Source: Parabacteroides sp. TM07-1AC (GTDB lineage Bacteria > Bacteroidota > Bacteroidia > Bacteroidales > Tannerellaceae). From it: 29,498 nucleotides of DNA. The notes beneath the pieces are model-generated. The model did not search any database, was not told where the DNA came from, and saw nothing but the letters and a program-made list of their open reading frames with translations. The position numbers and the translations under genes were made by a program. Location of the stretch: positions 251,204 to 280,701 of the forward strand of contig NZ_QUKD01000010.1 of assembly GCF_003480915.1 (NCBI RefSeq), read 5' to 3'. Below, in pieces: positions 12,101-19,047 of the stretch (its first letter is position 1; every line of letters starts with the position of its first letter).

Positions 12101-12492
12101 TCCAGAATGATATCCAATGTTTGTTGGTTGGTGATCTTTACATCTACATCCTTATAACCGATAAATGAAATCTTCAGGGTAGCCCCTGCCGGTACTTTCA
12201 ATGAGAAGTTACCTTCCACGTCAGTTACAGTTCCGATGGTTGTGCCAACGACAGACACGTTGGCTCCGATAACCGTTTCACCGGTAGCATCTTTTACAAT
12301 ACCTTTTATGGTTCGTTCATTCTGCTGGGCGATAGGTAATCCGGCACTTTCTTTAATAGTAGGACTTAAGGTTTCCTCACCTTTTCCTGTGTCCGCCTTC
12401 GATTGGGCGGCAGAGAATAAAAAAAGAAGGGCAAAGGCCACATTCCAGTTTTTCATTCCCCGGAAATTCTCTCTCTTCATGTTTAATGTCAT
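9193..12492 (-). CDS. SusC-family TonB-dependent transporter (pair 1)
   Basis: Outer-membrane importer that moves nutrients captured by the neighbouring SusD into the periplasm using TonB energy. The order is a signal peptide (best from MKNWNVAFALLFLF, residue 13), a carboxypeptidase-regulatory-like domain (about 58-140, GANVSVVGTTIGTVTD), a TonB-box-like DEVVVVGFG, a plug domain with the YGSRAPFGVILITTKSG motif, and a large beta barrel ending in Phe (SFGINVNF), the usual outer-membrane C-terminus. Length 1099 is normal for SusC. Starts at 12492, 12480 and 12456 are all in frame. No N-terminal STN signalling domain is visible, so it probably does not signal to an ECF sigma/anti-sigma pair. 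Confidence 0.94.
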   Translation of the reverse strand: MTLNMKRENFRGMKNWNVAFALLFLFSAAQSKADTGKGEETLSPTIKESAGLPIAQQNERTIKGIVKDATGETVIGANVSVVGTTIGTVTDVEGNFSLKVPAGATLKISFIGYKDVDVKITNQQTLDIILEDDSQALDEVVVVGFGSQKKVNVTGAVSMVKAEALADRPVANVSQALQGVVPGLNFSVPMGGGELDNEMKFNIRGSGSIGSGSNASPLVLIDGMEGDMNTINPQDIENISILKDAAASSIYGSRAPFGVILITTKSGKSGRVTINYNNNIRFSDPLKVPEMMNSYDFARYFNAAAANGGQQAVFNQEALDRIVAYQKGEITAGTVANNGNWQEYGGANANTDWFGEHYRHWSPSHEHNISVSGGNEKVNYMVSGNFMDQRGMLKHSDDSYKRFSLNAKLGAEITKYIRMNYTSRWVRNDYDKSYYQTGLFFHNLARRWPTIPVTDPNGHYMPGSEIIQLEDGGRDNKSTDYLTQQMQLVIEPIKNWKITAEGNFRTENMNREYGVLPVYNYNEKNEPQLMKFDESHGPGITEFNKSTNKRNYFTMNFFTDYFYQTENGHYFKGMVGFNAELNKFNSMWGSRQGLISPTVPYLTTATTNMKNGGEKNEWSTAGFFGRLNYNYKERYMAEVNMRYDGTSRFLDDQRWGFFPSFSVGWNIAREDFWGNWSDYVNEFKLRGSWGELGNQNTTDIYPFFPSMDIGAGNGDWLVNGAQPTTAKMPGLVSSLMTWETVRSWNIGLDFGALNNRLTGSFDYFKRQTLDMVGPAPELPVTLGADVPKINNADMESYGFDLELSWRDRIGKVSYGVKAIMSDARQKITRYPNETMKYSTWYAGKMDGEIWGFKTIGIAKTQEEMDAHLAKVDQSALGKNWGAGDIMYADINGDGKVDEGAGQVGDSGDKKVIGNNTPRYNYGITLDASWNGFDISAFFQGVGKRDVEVGGPYFWGAVGGMWQSAGFVDHLDYFRPEGDEMGANLDAYYPRPLFGNDATRNQKTQTGYLQNGAYIRMKNIQLGYTFPKQWISKIGLQSFRVYISGDNLFTITKMAKMFDPETVSGRTWWDTNNTEPDNLDNNGKVYPLSKVISFGINVNF

Positions 12493-12761
12493 TTTTTCTT
12501 TAAGTTTTTTCCTGGATAATTCTTTATTAACTCTGATTAGATCTCAAGGGCGGTTAACCCTTTCATAATTGTGTTCTCTTTTTTTAATCATAGGCAAATT
12601 TGTATTTATTTCACACAGCAAAAGAAGTAATATGCCTCTTATTCAATATCCAATATCGTCTAAAGAATGTTCGTTTTTAAATAAATCTCTTATTATACAA
12701 GCCCTAAAAGGCATTAAAGGACATTTGATACATTATTCCGGTTAAATCCGGACTGCGTTAA
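12493..12761. other. Upstream region of susC 1
   Basis: Together with the adjacent terminator and the gap to 12845, this gives over 350 bp without a gene. It should hold the promoter of the susC/susD 1 transcript on the - strand. I see only the small palindrome GGTTAACC (12552-12559), flanked by AAGGG and CCCTT in overlapping position, and a CCGG/CCGG pair near 12738-12751. No exact TAnnTTTG box on the - strand was found close to the start, so the promoter is not placed. Confidence 0.5.
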
Positions 12762-12804
12762 CAAATAAAAAACGCAGCCATGTTATCAGATAACATGACT
12801 GCGT
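12762..12804 (-). terminator. Terminator of the bamD-rpoZ-DUF4293 block
   Basis: On the + strand ACGCAG-C-CATGTTATC pairs with GATAACATG-A-CTGCGT across a single-base loop: 15 pairs with one mismatch (12772-12804). On the - strand the stem is followed by TTTTTTATTTG. It lies about 40 bp past the DUF4293 stop. Confidence 0.92.
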
Positions 12805-12845
12805 CATTCATATATTCTTCCTCCTTCCGGAGAGTTATTTTCTGC

Positions 12846-13307
12846 TTATCTCAATCGGTCGAGCGAGCGAACCAAAGCCTCGTCGGCACCGATATTACGG
12901 ATTGCCAGGTAATCAAGGATTAAGGCAATCACCGGGAAAGATAAGGCTATCTTCAGATTCAGAGCAATGTCCGTCAGCTCACCTTCCAGCATCCAGACAA
13001 AGAAAGCGAACAAGCCATAGAAGCCCAGCATCAAGATAGCATTGAATACGCACAGGCGAATCTGCAGGATTCTTTTCTTGAATAAAAAGATAGTGACTAA
13101 GGCCAGGATGGAGATAACAGCCGTCAAAGCGAAAAGCCCCCACATCGGATAAACCAACTCCGGTTCAGCAGCGACCGTGCTGACACCTGTCGCATCGAAC
13201 GAGTAAAACTGATCTCCCGCCTGCAGTATGGCAAGAGGTAAAAATAACGTGGCAACCATCAGGCCCACGATAATAAGCAAATAAACGGTTTGTATTCTTT
13301 GTAACAT
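12846..13307 (-). CDS. DUF4293 family membrane protein
   Basis: A protein of about 154 residues with four hydrophobic segments: TVYLLIIVGLMVATLFLPL, YPMWGLFALTAVISILALVTIFLF, FNAILMLGFYGLFAFFVW and ALSFPVIALILDYLAI. This layout and the MLQRIQTVYLL start fit the Bacteroidota family DUF4293, of unknown function, which commonly sits beside rpoZ and bamD as here. I chose the start at 13307 (MLQRIQ). A longer reading frame to 13349 exists, but its extra residues are encoded by a heptanucleotide repeat and are unlikely to be real. A terminator-like hairpin separates it from rpoZ, so it may be partly uncoupled from the block. Its own promoter was not seen. Confidence 0.85.
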   Translation of the reverse strand: MLQRIQTVYLLIIVGLMVATLFLPLAILQAGDQFYSFDATGVSTVAAEPELVYPMWGLFALTAVISILALVTIFLFKKRILQIRLCVFNAILMLGFYGLFAFFVWMLEGELTDIALNLKIALSFPVIALILDYLAIRNIGADEALVRSLDRLR

Positions 13308-13309
13308 TT

Positions 13310-13464
13310 CAATTGACAATTGACAATTGACAATTGACAATGGAAACAAGACAAAAAAAGAAAAAGGACAATTGTTACATCAGGACAAAGATTTCATCCT
13401 CTTTTGTAGCAATTGCCCTTTATATTCATTTAATTGTCAATTGTCCATTGTCAATTGTCAATTA
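13310..13464. repeat. Nested inverted repeat built of CAATTGA heptads
   Basis: The left part (13310-13344) is four CAATTGA units and one CAATGGA. The right part (about 13431-13464) is about five units of the reverse complement, TCAATTG, also with one variant (TCCATTG). Between them is a further inverted repeat with arms at 13363-13379 and 13405-13421 matching at 15 of 17 positions. The whole 155-bp piece is a nested palindrome that fills the rpoZ-DUF4293 gap. It resembles short tandemly repeated elements or a MITE-like insertion. Confidence 0.85.
13351..13421 (-). terminator. Terminator after rpoZ, within the heptad repeat
   Basis: On the - strand the arm AAAGGGCAATTGCTACA pairs with TGTAACAATTGTCCTTT at 15 of 17 positions, with AGGA/TCCT able to extend the stem inward. 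It is followed by TTCTTTTTTTG. This fits a Rho-independent terminator for the bamD-rpoZ transcript ahead of DUF4293. Confidence 0.65.
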
Positions 13465-13465
13465 A

Positions 13466-13798
13466 TTAAAAGTTATTCTTTTCTTTAGCAGGGTTCTTAT
13501 AATAAACCTTACCTTCTTCATATTCCTGTGCAGCGATCAGCGTCGGCTTCGGAAGTTTTTCATAATAACGGGAGATTTCGATCTGCTCTCTGTTTTCGAA
13601 AACTTCTTCCAGGTTATCGTTGTAAGAGGCAAACTCCTGAAGTTTCTTTTCCAGGTCCTGCTTCATTTCAACGCTAATCTGATTAGCACGTTTGCCGATG
13701 ATCATTACTGTTTCATACACATTTCCCGTGTCGGCTGACAATTTCATCATGTCACGGGTAACCGTGTTCGAAGGAGCGTTAGACTTTCTGTAATCCAT
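13466..13798 (-). CDS. rpoZ: RNA polymerase omega subunit (Bacteroidota form)
   Basis: Small subunit that helps assemble and stabilise RNA polymerase by binding beta'. The 110-residue sequence MDYRKSNAPSNTVTRDMM...NVYETVMIIGKRANQIS matches the Rpb6/omega family as found in Bacteroidota: the ETVMIIGKRANQI stretch (about residues 29-41) corresponds to the conserved omega helix and the A-R-R/K-A-R-Q-like motif. The C-terminal half is charged and family-specific. It lies 25 bp downstream of bamD on the same strand, and upstream of DUF4293, the usual order in this phylum. No oddities. Confidence 0.88.
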   Translation of the reverse strand: MDYRKSNAPSNTVTRDMMKLSADTGNVYETVMIIGKRANQISVEMKQDLEKKLQEFASYNDNLEEVFENREQIEISRYYEKLPKPTLIAAQEYEEGKVYYKNPAKEKNNF

Positions 13799-13823
13799 TT
13801 TACTTTATTGTTAAATAATATCG

Positions 13824-14636
13824 TTAATACGTATCTGTTATTCTCTTGCTGGCATAATCGTAGAACTTCTGTGCCTGTTTTACGTATTTGCCTTCCGGAT
13901 ATTCGTTCATGTAGGTGTAGTATTCATCCACTACCTCACGATAACGACCCTGCAACTTTTCTTCCACACTTAACACAGCCTGTTCGTACTTTGCACGTAA
14001 TATATAGAACATAAATTCTTCTCTATATTTAGAGTAAGGATAGTTCTTCAAAGCATTCTCAGCAGTAATTACAGCAGATAAAAAGTTGTTATCGCGCATA
14101 TAATTACCCAAGTTAAAATACAACCTTACGGCAAGCAGTTCCTTGTAAGCCAGTTTCTCCTGCAATTCGAACATGATCTTCTGGGCTTCGGCTGCACGCT
14201 CGCTCTGCGGATAATACTCCAGATAGAGCTGCAACTGGTTGATAGCTTCATACGTCTGTGTCTGATCCAACCGCGGATCGGGTGAGTCCAGATACAAGCC
14301 ATATCCTGAATAATAACGGGCTAACTCAGTGTATTCGCCCTTCGGATAGGTGGTATAATACGTATTAAAGTATTGCGAAGCCGTCTGATAATCTTTCTGT
14401 CCGTAATAGCTCTGGGCCAGCAGGTACAAGGATTCTTCGGCATAAGCAGTTCCTTTAAAGATTGTAACCAGTTCATCCAGCAAGGTGGCGGACTTGTTAT
14501 ATTGCTTTGCATTGAAGTACTTCTTTGCATACGAATATTTCAGCTCATAGTCCGTACTTTTCAGTATCTTGTTGTACTCCCCGCAAGAGGATAACAAGAC
14601 CGTAATCATCATCAATAAAAATACAACCTTTTTCAT
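13824..14636 (-). CDS. bamD: BamD, outer-membrane assembly lipoprotein
   Basis: Lipoprotein of the BAM complex that inserts beta-barrel proteins, including the SusC proteins encoded nearby, into the outer membrane. The signal peptide MKKVVFLLMMITVLLSSC ends in a lipobox with Cys18. The rest is a string of TPR helices (ATLLDELVTIFKGTAYAEESLYLLAQSYYGQKDYQTASQYF-type repeats, about residues 30-240). The 270-residue length is typical. A promoter-like TAACTTTG precedes it, and rpoZ and DUF4293 follow, the conserved Bacteroidota order. This is a core gene; identity rests on the TPR pattern, lipobox and synteny together. Confidence 0.9.
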   Translation of the reverse strand: MKKVVFLLMMITVLLSSCGEYNKILKSTDYELKYSYAKKYFNAKQYNKSATLLDELVTIFKGTAYAEESLYLLAQSYYGQKDYQTASQYFNTYYTTYPKGEYTELARYYSGYGLYLDSPDPRLDQTQTYEAINQLQLYLEYYPQSERAAEAQKIMFELQEKLAYKELLAVRLYFNLGNYMRDNNFLSAVITAENALKNYPYSKYREEFMFYILRAKYEQAVLSVEEKLQGRYREVVDEYYTYMNEYPEGKYVKQAQKFYDYASKRITDTY

Positions 14637-14654
14637 TCACATACTTTTAGCGCG

Positions 14655-14686
14655 CAAAGTTACATTATTTTCGGTAAAATAACGAA
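14655..14686 (-). promoter_or_regulatory. Promoter of bamD-rpoZ
   Basis: On the - strand TAACTTTG (14662-14655) matches TAnnTTTG exactly, 19 bp before the bamD start. TTCG, one base off the -33 box TTTG, lies 20 bp further up. Confidence 0.7.
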
Positions 14687-14703
14687 GCGCATAACGTTAA
14701 TAT

Positions 14704-15129
14704 TTACAACTTATATAAATCGCTGGCAGCAATCAGCTCCAGTTTATTGGCTTTCAGCACCTCTGCGCACTTCTCCACATTGTCGGGACGGATGATCACA
14801 TTCGCCGCCTCTCCCTGCGAGAAAGCATACATATATTCGACAAAAATACCTGCAGAAGTGATGATCTCCATCGCCTTAGCCAGCGCACCCGGCTGATTGG
14901 GGCAATGAAGGCATACGACATCGGCCACACTCACCGCATATAGTTTTTCACGAAGCACCTGAATGGCTTTCTCCGTATCCGACACAATCAAACGCAGGAT
15001 ACCGAAATCCGAATTTTCTGCCACCGTAAAAGCCGACATGTTCACTCCGGCTTCACCTAAAATCTTTGCTACTTCCGTAAAACGGCCTTTCTTATTTTCA
15101 AGAAAGATGGATAATTGTTTAATTAGCAT
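14704..15129 (-). CDS. Tandem ACT-domain protein
   Basis: A 141-residue protein made only of two ACT domains: residues 1-70 (MLIKQLSIFLENKKGRFTEV, ILGEAGVNMSAFTV) and 71-141 (VVCLHCPNQPGALAKAMEIITSAGIFVEYMYAF). Each has the beta-alpha-beta-beta-alpha-beta pattern and a G near the first loop. ACT domains bind amino acids or related small molecules and usually regulate enzymes. It lies 22 bp downstream of the phenylacetate-CoA-ligase-like gene, a pairing seen in many anaerobes, so it may sense an aromatic amino acid or its product and control that enzyme. The ligand is inferred, not shown. Confidence 0.88.
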   Translation of the reverse strand: MLIKQLSIFLENKKGRFTEVAKILGEAGVNMSAFTVAENSDFGILRLIVSDTEKAIQVLREKLYAVSVADVVCLHCPNQPGALAKAMEIITSAGIFVEYMYAFSQGEAANVIIRPDNVEKCAEVLKANKLELIAASDLYKL

Positions 15130-15151
15130 AGCATTTTACTCTTTTAAGGGG

Positions 15152-16453
15152 TTAAACTAACTTACGATTGTCGATCACGTGTTTAGCCTTACCCATACTG
15201 CGTTCGAGGCTGCGCGGTTCGACGATCTTTATATCAGGCTGAATACCGATCACGCTCTGCATACGGGCAGCGATCTTCTTCTTCAGCGCGATCATCTTGT
15301 TCATCTCGTCCGAATAATAGTCCGGACGTACTTCCACCTGGATCTGGAAAGTATCGGTGTTGTTCACACGGTCTACCACGATCAGGTAATGCGGTTCAAA
15401 TTCCGGCATTTCCAACAATACGGATTCTACCTGCGACGGGAATACATTCACACCGCGGATGATCATCATATCGTCACTACGTCCGAGGATACGTCCCATA
15501 CGGACAGCTGTACGGCCGCATTCACATTTATCGTAGATCAGATGCGTCAAGTCGCGCGTACGGTAGCGGATCATCGGCATACCTTCTTTGGTCAGTGTCG
15601 TAAACACCAGTTCGCCTTGTTCACCCGGAGCAACCGGCTGCAAGGTTACCGGATCGACGATTTCCGGGAAGAAATGGTCCTCCCACAGGTGCGTCCCGTT
15701 TTGGCATTCGCATTCGCCGCCGACACCGGGACCACAGATCTCCGTCAGTCCGTAGATATCATATGCCTTGATGTTCAGCTTTTCTTCCAGCTCCTTACGC
15801 ATATTTTCCGTCCAGGGCTCAGCACCGAAAGCTCCTACCCTCAACTGAAATTCTTCCAAAGGGATACCTGAACTGTGGATCGTCTCCGCCAAATACAAGG
15901 CATACGAAGGCGTACAGGCCAGTCCCTTCGCACCAAAGTCGTGCATCAACTGGATTTGTTTCTGCGTATTACCGCTACTCATCGGGATCACTGTCCCGCC
16001 GATATTTTCCACGCCGCCATGAGCACCCAGACCTCCGGTAAATAAACCGTAGCCATAAGACACCTGCACGGAGTCATTCTTCGTAATACCGTAGGCCGTC
16101 AGGCAGCGTGCCACCACTTCCGACCAAATAGAAAGGTCCTTGCGGGTATAACCTACAACAATCGGTTTTCCGGTCGTACCGGAAGAGGCATGCAAACGAA
16201 CAATCTCGGACATCGGCACAGCCATCAGCCCGAACGGGTAATTATCTCGTAAATCCTGCTTTACCGTGAACGGCAGCTTGGATATATCATCAATCGATTG
16301 AATATCATCCGGAGTAATTCCCATCTCCTGCATTTTCTTGCGATAAAAGGGTGTATTATGATAAACGTGTTCGACAACCCGTTTCAACCGGATGCTCTGT
16401 AATTTCCGCATTTCTTCGCGGTCCATACATTCAATAGTTTCGTTCCAAATCAT
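15152..16453 (-). CDS. Phenylacetate-CoA ligase-like adenylate-forming enzyme
   Basis: Activates an aromatic carboxylate (phenylacetate or an indole/aryl acetate) with ATP and CoA, giving acyl-CoA, AMP and PPi. The 433-residue length suits PaaK. Visible motifs: the ATP-binding loop SSGTTGKP (residues 90-97), YGLTEICGPG (from 234), RYRTRDLT, and GRSDDMMIIRGVNVFPSQVE at the hinge to the C-terminal domain, with GKAKHV at the end as the likely catalytic Lys region. In anaerobes such ligases usually act with indolepyruvate oxidoreductase in aromatic amino-acid fermentation or biosynthesis by reductive carboxylation; the ior genes are not in this window. It is cotranscribed with the ACT protein and has its own promoter. 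Confidence 0.88.
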   Translation of the reverse strand: MIWNETIECMDREEMRKLQSIRLKRVVEHVYHNTPFYRKKMQEMGITPDDIQSIDDISKLPFTVKQDLRDNYPFGLMAVPMSEIVRLHASSGTTGKPIVVGYTRKDLSIWSEVVARCLTAYGITKNDSVQVSYGYGLFTGGLGAHGGVENIGGTVIPMSSGNTQKQIQLMHDFGAKGLACTPSYALYLAETIHSSGIPLEEFQLRVGAFGAEPWTENMRKELEEKLNIKAYDIYGLTEICGPGVGGECECQNGTHLWEDHFFPEIVDPVTLQPVAPGEQGELVFTTLTKEGMPMIRYRTRDLTHLIYDKCECGRTAVRMGRILGRSDDMMIIRGVNVFPSQVESVLLEMPEFEPHYLIVVDRVNNTDTFQIQVEVRPDYYSDEMNKMIALKKKIAARMQSVIGIQPDIKIVEPRSLERSMGKAKHVIDNRKLV

Positions 16454-16498
16454 GGTATCAGTTTGTTATCATTTAATTGTTAGTAGTGTAAAACTGTC

Positions 16499-16530
16499 GC
16501 AAAGTAATAACTTTTTTACTAACTGACAAT
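16499..16530 (-). promoter_or_regulatory. Promoter of the ligase-ACT transcript
   Basis: On the - strand TTACTTTG (16506-16499), one base off TAnnTTTG, is preceded by ATTG (16530-16527) about 20 bp upstream, matching the -33 position. The start codon is 46 bp further on. Confidence 0.55.
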
Positions 16531-16558
16531 AAAATAATAGCGGTAAATCAAAAGATCG

Positions 16559-16566
16559 TATCTTTG
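16559..16566 (+). promoter_or_regulatory. Promoter -7 box of the MFS gene
   Basis: TATCTTTG matches TAnnTTTG exactly and lies 27 bp before the chosen ATG. Its position also shows that the upstream in-frame TTG at 16564 is inside the promoter and not a start codon. No clear -33 TTTG. Confidence 0.65.
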
Positions 16567-16593
16567 TCCGGCGATTCGAAGAGAGACAGCAAA

Positions 16594-17763
16594 ATGAGAC
16601 GAAACATACTGGCACTATACATTATTAAGTTATCCAAATGGTTCACACTGGTCATGCCGATCATCGTGCTCTTCTATGAAGATCATGGGCTCGGACTGCA
16701 GGATGTATTCATCTTGAAAAGCGTTTACTCGATTGCTGCCGTGGCACTGGAGATACCGTCGGGATATCTTGCCGACGTATGGGGACGACGCAAATGTCTG
16801 ATACTCGGATGTATTCTTTTCTTCTTCGGATATCTTTGCTATTCTTTTACGGGGACATTTGCCGCTTTCGTTGTTGCAGAGATACTGCTGGGTACGGGGC
16901 AGACGCTGGTCAACGGGGCAGACTCCGCCTTGCTGTACGATACGACCGTGCAATATAAAAAAGAGAATCTGTATCTGCGTTACGAGGGACGCATCACCAT
17001 GATCGGAAACTTTGCGGAAGCCGTTGCCGGTATATTCGGCGGATTGCTGGCCGCCTATTCCCTGCGCTATCCTTTTTATGCCCAGGCGGTGATCGCTTTC
17101 AGCGGCATTCCTGCTGCATTTGCACTGCGGGAACTGAATATCAAAAGCAAAGTACAAAGCCCCGTACAGGAGATCATGCGGATCATCAAATACTCGCTGG
17201 TCACGAACAAGAAATTATGCTATAATATCATGTTTTCGGGAATCATCGGAGCTGCGACTCTGACGATGGCATGGTTCGTGCAACCCTACCTGATGTATAT
17301 GAACACGCCTACCTCCTGGTTCGGGGTCATCTGGACGGTGCTGAACCTGACTGTCGGTATCGCCGCCCTTTATTCAGACCGGGTAGACCGCTATTTCGGG
17401 CCTAAAAAGATGGGGATACTGATCCTGACATTCGTGGCAGGCGGTTACGTGGCGCTGGCATTTAACCTGACATATGCCGGGTTGGCTATCCTGCTCGTCT
17501 TCTACGTGATCAGAGGGTTTGCTACACCGATATTAAAAGGGTATATCAACCAAATGACATTCTCGGAGATGCGGGCGACTGTCCTGTCTATCCGTAACTT
17601 TATCATCCGGCTGATGTTTGCCGCCATCGCCCCGTTTATCGGATGGCTGAATGATGTGTATTCATTGCGCACTGCGTTGCTGGCATCGGCTGCCATTATC
17701 CTGGCTCCGGGAGCGTTGTTCCTTTGGTTACAATTGACGGCAAAAGCCGAAGAAGGGGAATAA
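16594..17763 (+). CDS. MFS transporter
   Basis: Inner-membrane secondary transporter of the major facilitator superfamily, about 389 residues from MRRNILALYIIKLSKWF. About 12 hydrophobic segments are visible. The motif A region after the second helix is clear (EIPSGYLADVWGRRKCLILG). The first helix pattern LVMPIIVLFYEDHGLGLQDVFIL and the overall look resemble drug- or metabolite-efflux MFS proteins of unknown substrate. The start was set at 16594 because an earlier in-frame TTG falls inside the promoter box. It stands alone, divergent from the ligase operon by 140 bp and convergent with the phosphoesterase locus. The substrate cannot be told from sequence. Confidence 0.88.
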   Translation: MRRNILALYIIKLSKWFTLVMPIIVLFYEDHGLGLQDVFILKSVYSIAAVALEIPSGYLADVWGRRKCLILGCILFFFGYLCYSFTGTFAAFVVAEILLGTGQTLVNGADSALLYDTTVQYKKENLYLRYEGRITMIGNFAEAVAGIFGGLLAAYSLRYPFYAQAVIAFSGIPAAFALRELNIKSKVQSPVQEIMRIIKYSLVTNKKLCYNIMFSGIIGAATLTMAWFVQPYLMYMNTPTSWFGVIWTVLNLTVGIAALYSDRVDRYFGPKKMGILILTFVAGGYVALAFNLTYAGLAILLVFYVIRGFATPILKGYINQMTFSEMRATVLSIRNFIIRLMFAAIAPFIGWLNDVYSLRTALLASAAIILAPGALFLWLQLTAKAEEGE

Positions 17764-17793
17764 GCCTACCCATTTAATTGACAACCGATTACA

Positions 17794-17914
17794 GTTTCCT
17801 CGTAGTTCCCCGGTTTGGAAACTCCAGTTCCCTGCCCAGGGAACTGTAATTTCCTCAGCAGGAAACGCGAGTTTCCCCGGCAGGGAACCGGAGTTTCCTG
17901 CCGGGGAAATTATA
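17794..17914. repeat. Tandem hairpin array, exact 22-bp period, five units
   Basis: Units start at 17805, 17827, 17849, 17871 and 17893, always 22 bp apart, with a partial GTTTCC at 17794, half a period ahead. Each unit is an imperfect palindrome of about 18 bp of the form GTTYCC...GGRAAC plus a 4-bp spacer mostly ending in A. The second unit is perfect (GTTCCCTG-CC-CAGGGAAC). Stem changes are compensated: C-G in unit 2 becomes T-A in unit 3 at the same position. The array fills the convergent gap, 30 bp after the MFS stop and about 10 bp from the phosphoesterase stop. It may replace an ordinary terminator for both. Confidence 0.88.
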
Positions 17915-17923
17915 CGAATATGC

Positions 17924-19036
17924 TCAGGCAAAGGGATTGCTGTCCCCACCTTTTACAAAATCCGCCGGATAATGGATGGATGAGATCACCTTATCATCTT
18001 TCAGACGTATCCATGATTTGAAGGAACGACTGCCTTCCGTCAGTTCGAATACACGGGCTCCGTTTCCTCCGGGTACGTCATGATAGACCGTCTTGCCTCC
18101 GGTGAAACGTCCGTAACCGAGCAAGATACCTTTCCAGTTGGCCACATAATCGTTGACATGGTCATGACCGACAAACGTAGCCATCACATCCCCGGCTTCG
18201 AGCATAGCCGTGAATAACCCGGAATTGACTACCGGTGCACAGGCTTTCTCCTTACGGATACCGATCAGCAACGTATTCTCGTCGGAAGCCGCCTGGTTAT
18301 ATTCAGGTACAGGGATATGGAAAAAAGCAAGTGCCGGAAGCGGCTTGCCACTGTTCTTTGCCGTCAGCGCAGCACTGCTTTTCCTGTACCAGTCAATCTG
18401 ATCCGACTTGATCCAGTCGTAGCCCTTGGTTTCCTCTTTCCGCGAATAAGCCAGGCTATCGAAGCCGTACAGGATAAAAGCCTCCTTCGCCCCTTTCGAA
18501 CTTTGTATCGGCAAGATGAAATTGGTAACACCGTTCAACCCTTCCACCGTTCCGGTCAGACTGCCCGGCATATCCTTGATGAACGCATAGATTTCCTGAC
18601 GGCTCATGTCGTGTTCGTCATCGTGATTGCCTAATGTTACGGCAAACGGGAGATTGCGGGAGATAACAGGTTCGAACGCCTTCCGAAACCCTTCCGCTGC
18701 CGGCTTGGCAAACACGATATCACCCGTATAGATCACGAAATCAGGCTTTTCAGCATCCAGTACTTCGTTCATGCATTCGGCAGCCTCTTCCGAAGCCGGG
18801 TTGCCCGGAACCCAGTGCACATCGGTAAACTGTACGATCTTGAATTTACCGTCCGCATTAAACTTTAACTTGTCCGCATGCGCTTTATAAGTCGCACTAT
18901 CCAAGTAAGACGCTCCGGTAGCCGTCTCTGCAACCTCTTTCATCGTACCCTTTCCGATTGCTTCTGCACCGGAAACTCCTAAAAAAGACACCGGAAGCAA
19001 AAGCCCCGATGTCCGTAAAAACTCCTTTCTATTCAT
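17924..19036 (-). CDS. Exported calcineurin-like metallophosphoesterase
   Basis: Hydrolyses phosphate esters with a two-metal centre. The metal-binding motifs are all present in order: DVH (residues 72-74), GD (105-106), GNHDDE (136-141), a His in FFHIPVPE (240) and GHDH (290-293). The N-terminus MNRKEFLRTSGLLLPVSFLGVSGAEA is a signal peptide, so it acts in the periplasm or outside; a twin Arg is lacking. The 370-residue length fits the secreted Icc/purple-acid-phosphatase-like group. It is the last gene of a locus with SusD (11 bp upstream) and SusC, which suggests that it removes phosphate from the imported compound. All ligands look intact; the substrate is unknown. Confidence 0.9.
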   Translation of the reverse strand: MNRKEFLRTSGLLLPVSFLGVSGAEAIGKGTMKEVAETATGASYLDSATYKAHADKLKFNADGKFKIVQFTDVHWVPGNPASEEAAECMNEVLDAEKPDFVIYTGDIVFAKPAAEGFRKAFEPVISRNLPFAVTLGNHDDEHDMSRQEIYAFIKDMPGSLTGTVEGLNGVTNFILPIQSSKGAKEAFILYGFDSLAYSRKEETKGYDWIKSDQIDWYRKSSAALTAKNSGKPLPALAFFHIPVPEYNQAASDENTLLIGIRKEKACAPVVNSGLFTAMLEAGDVMATFVGHDHVNDYVANWKGILLGYGRFTGGKTVYHDVPGGNGARVFELTEGSRSFKSWIRLKDDKVISSIHYPADFVKGGDSNPFA

Positions 19037-19047
19037 GCCATTTCTTT

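Noticed and set aside
13308..13349. N-terminal extension of the DUF4293 protein (MFPLSIVNCQLSIE)
   Set aside because: It is encoded by the heptad repeat; the family start MLQRIQTVYLL is at 13307.
16564..16593. Upstream TTG start of the MFS transporter
   Set aside because: The TTG is part of the TATCTTTG promoter box, so it would not be within the transcript.
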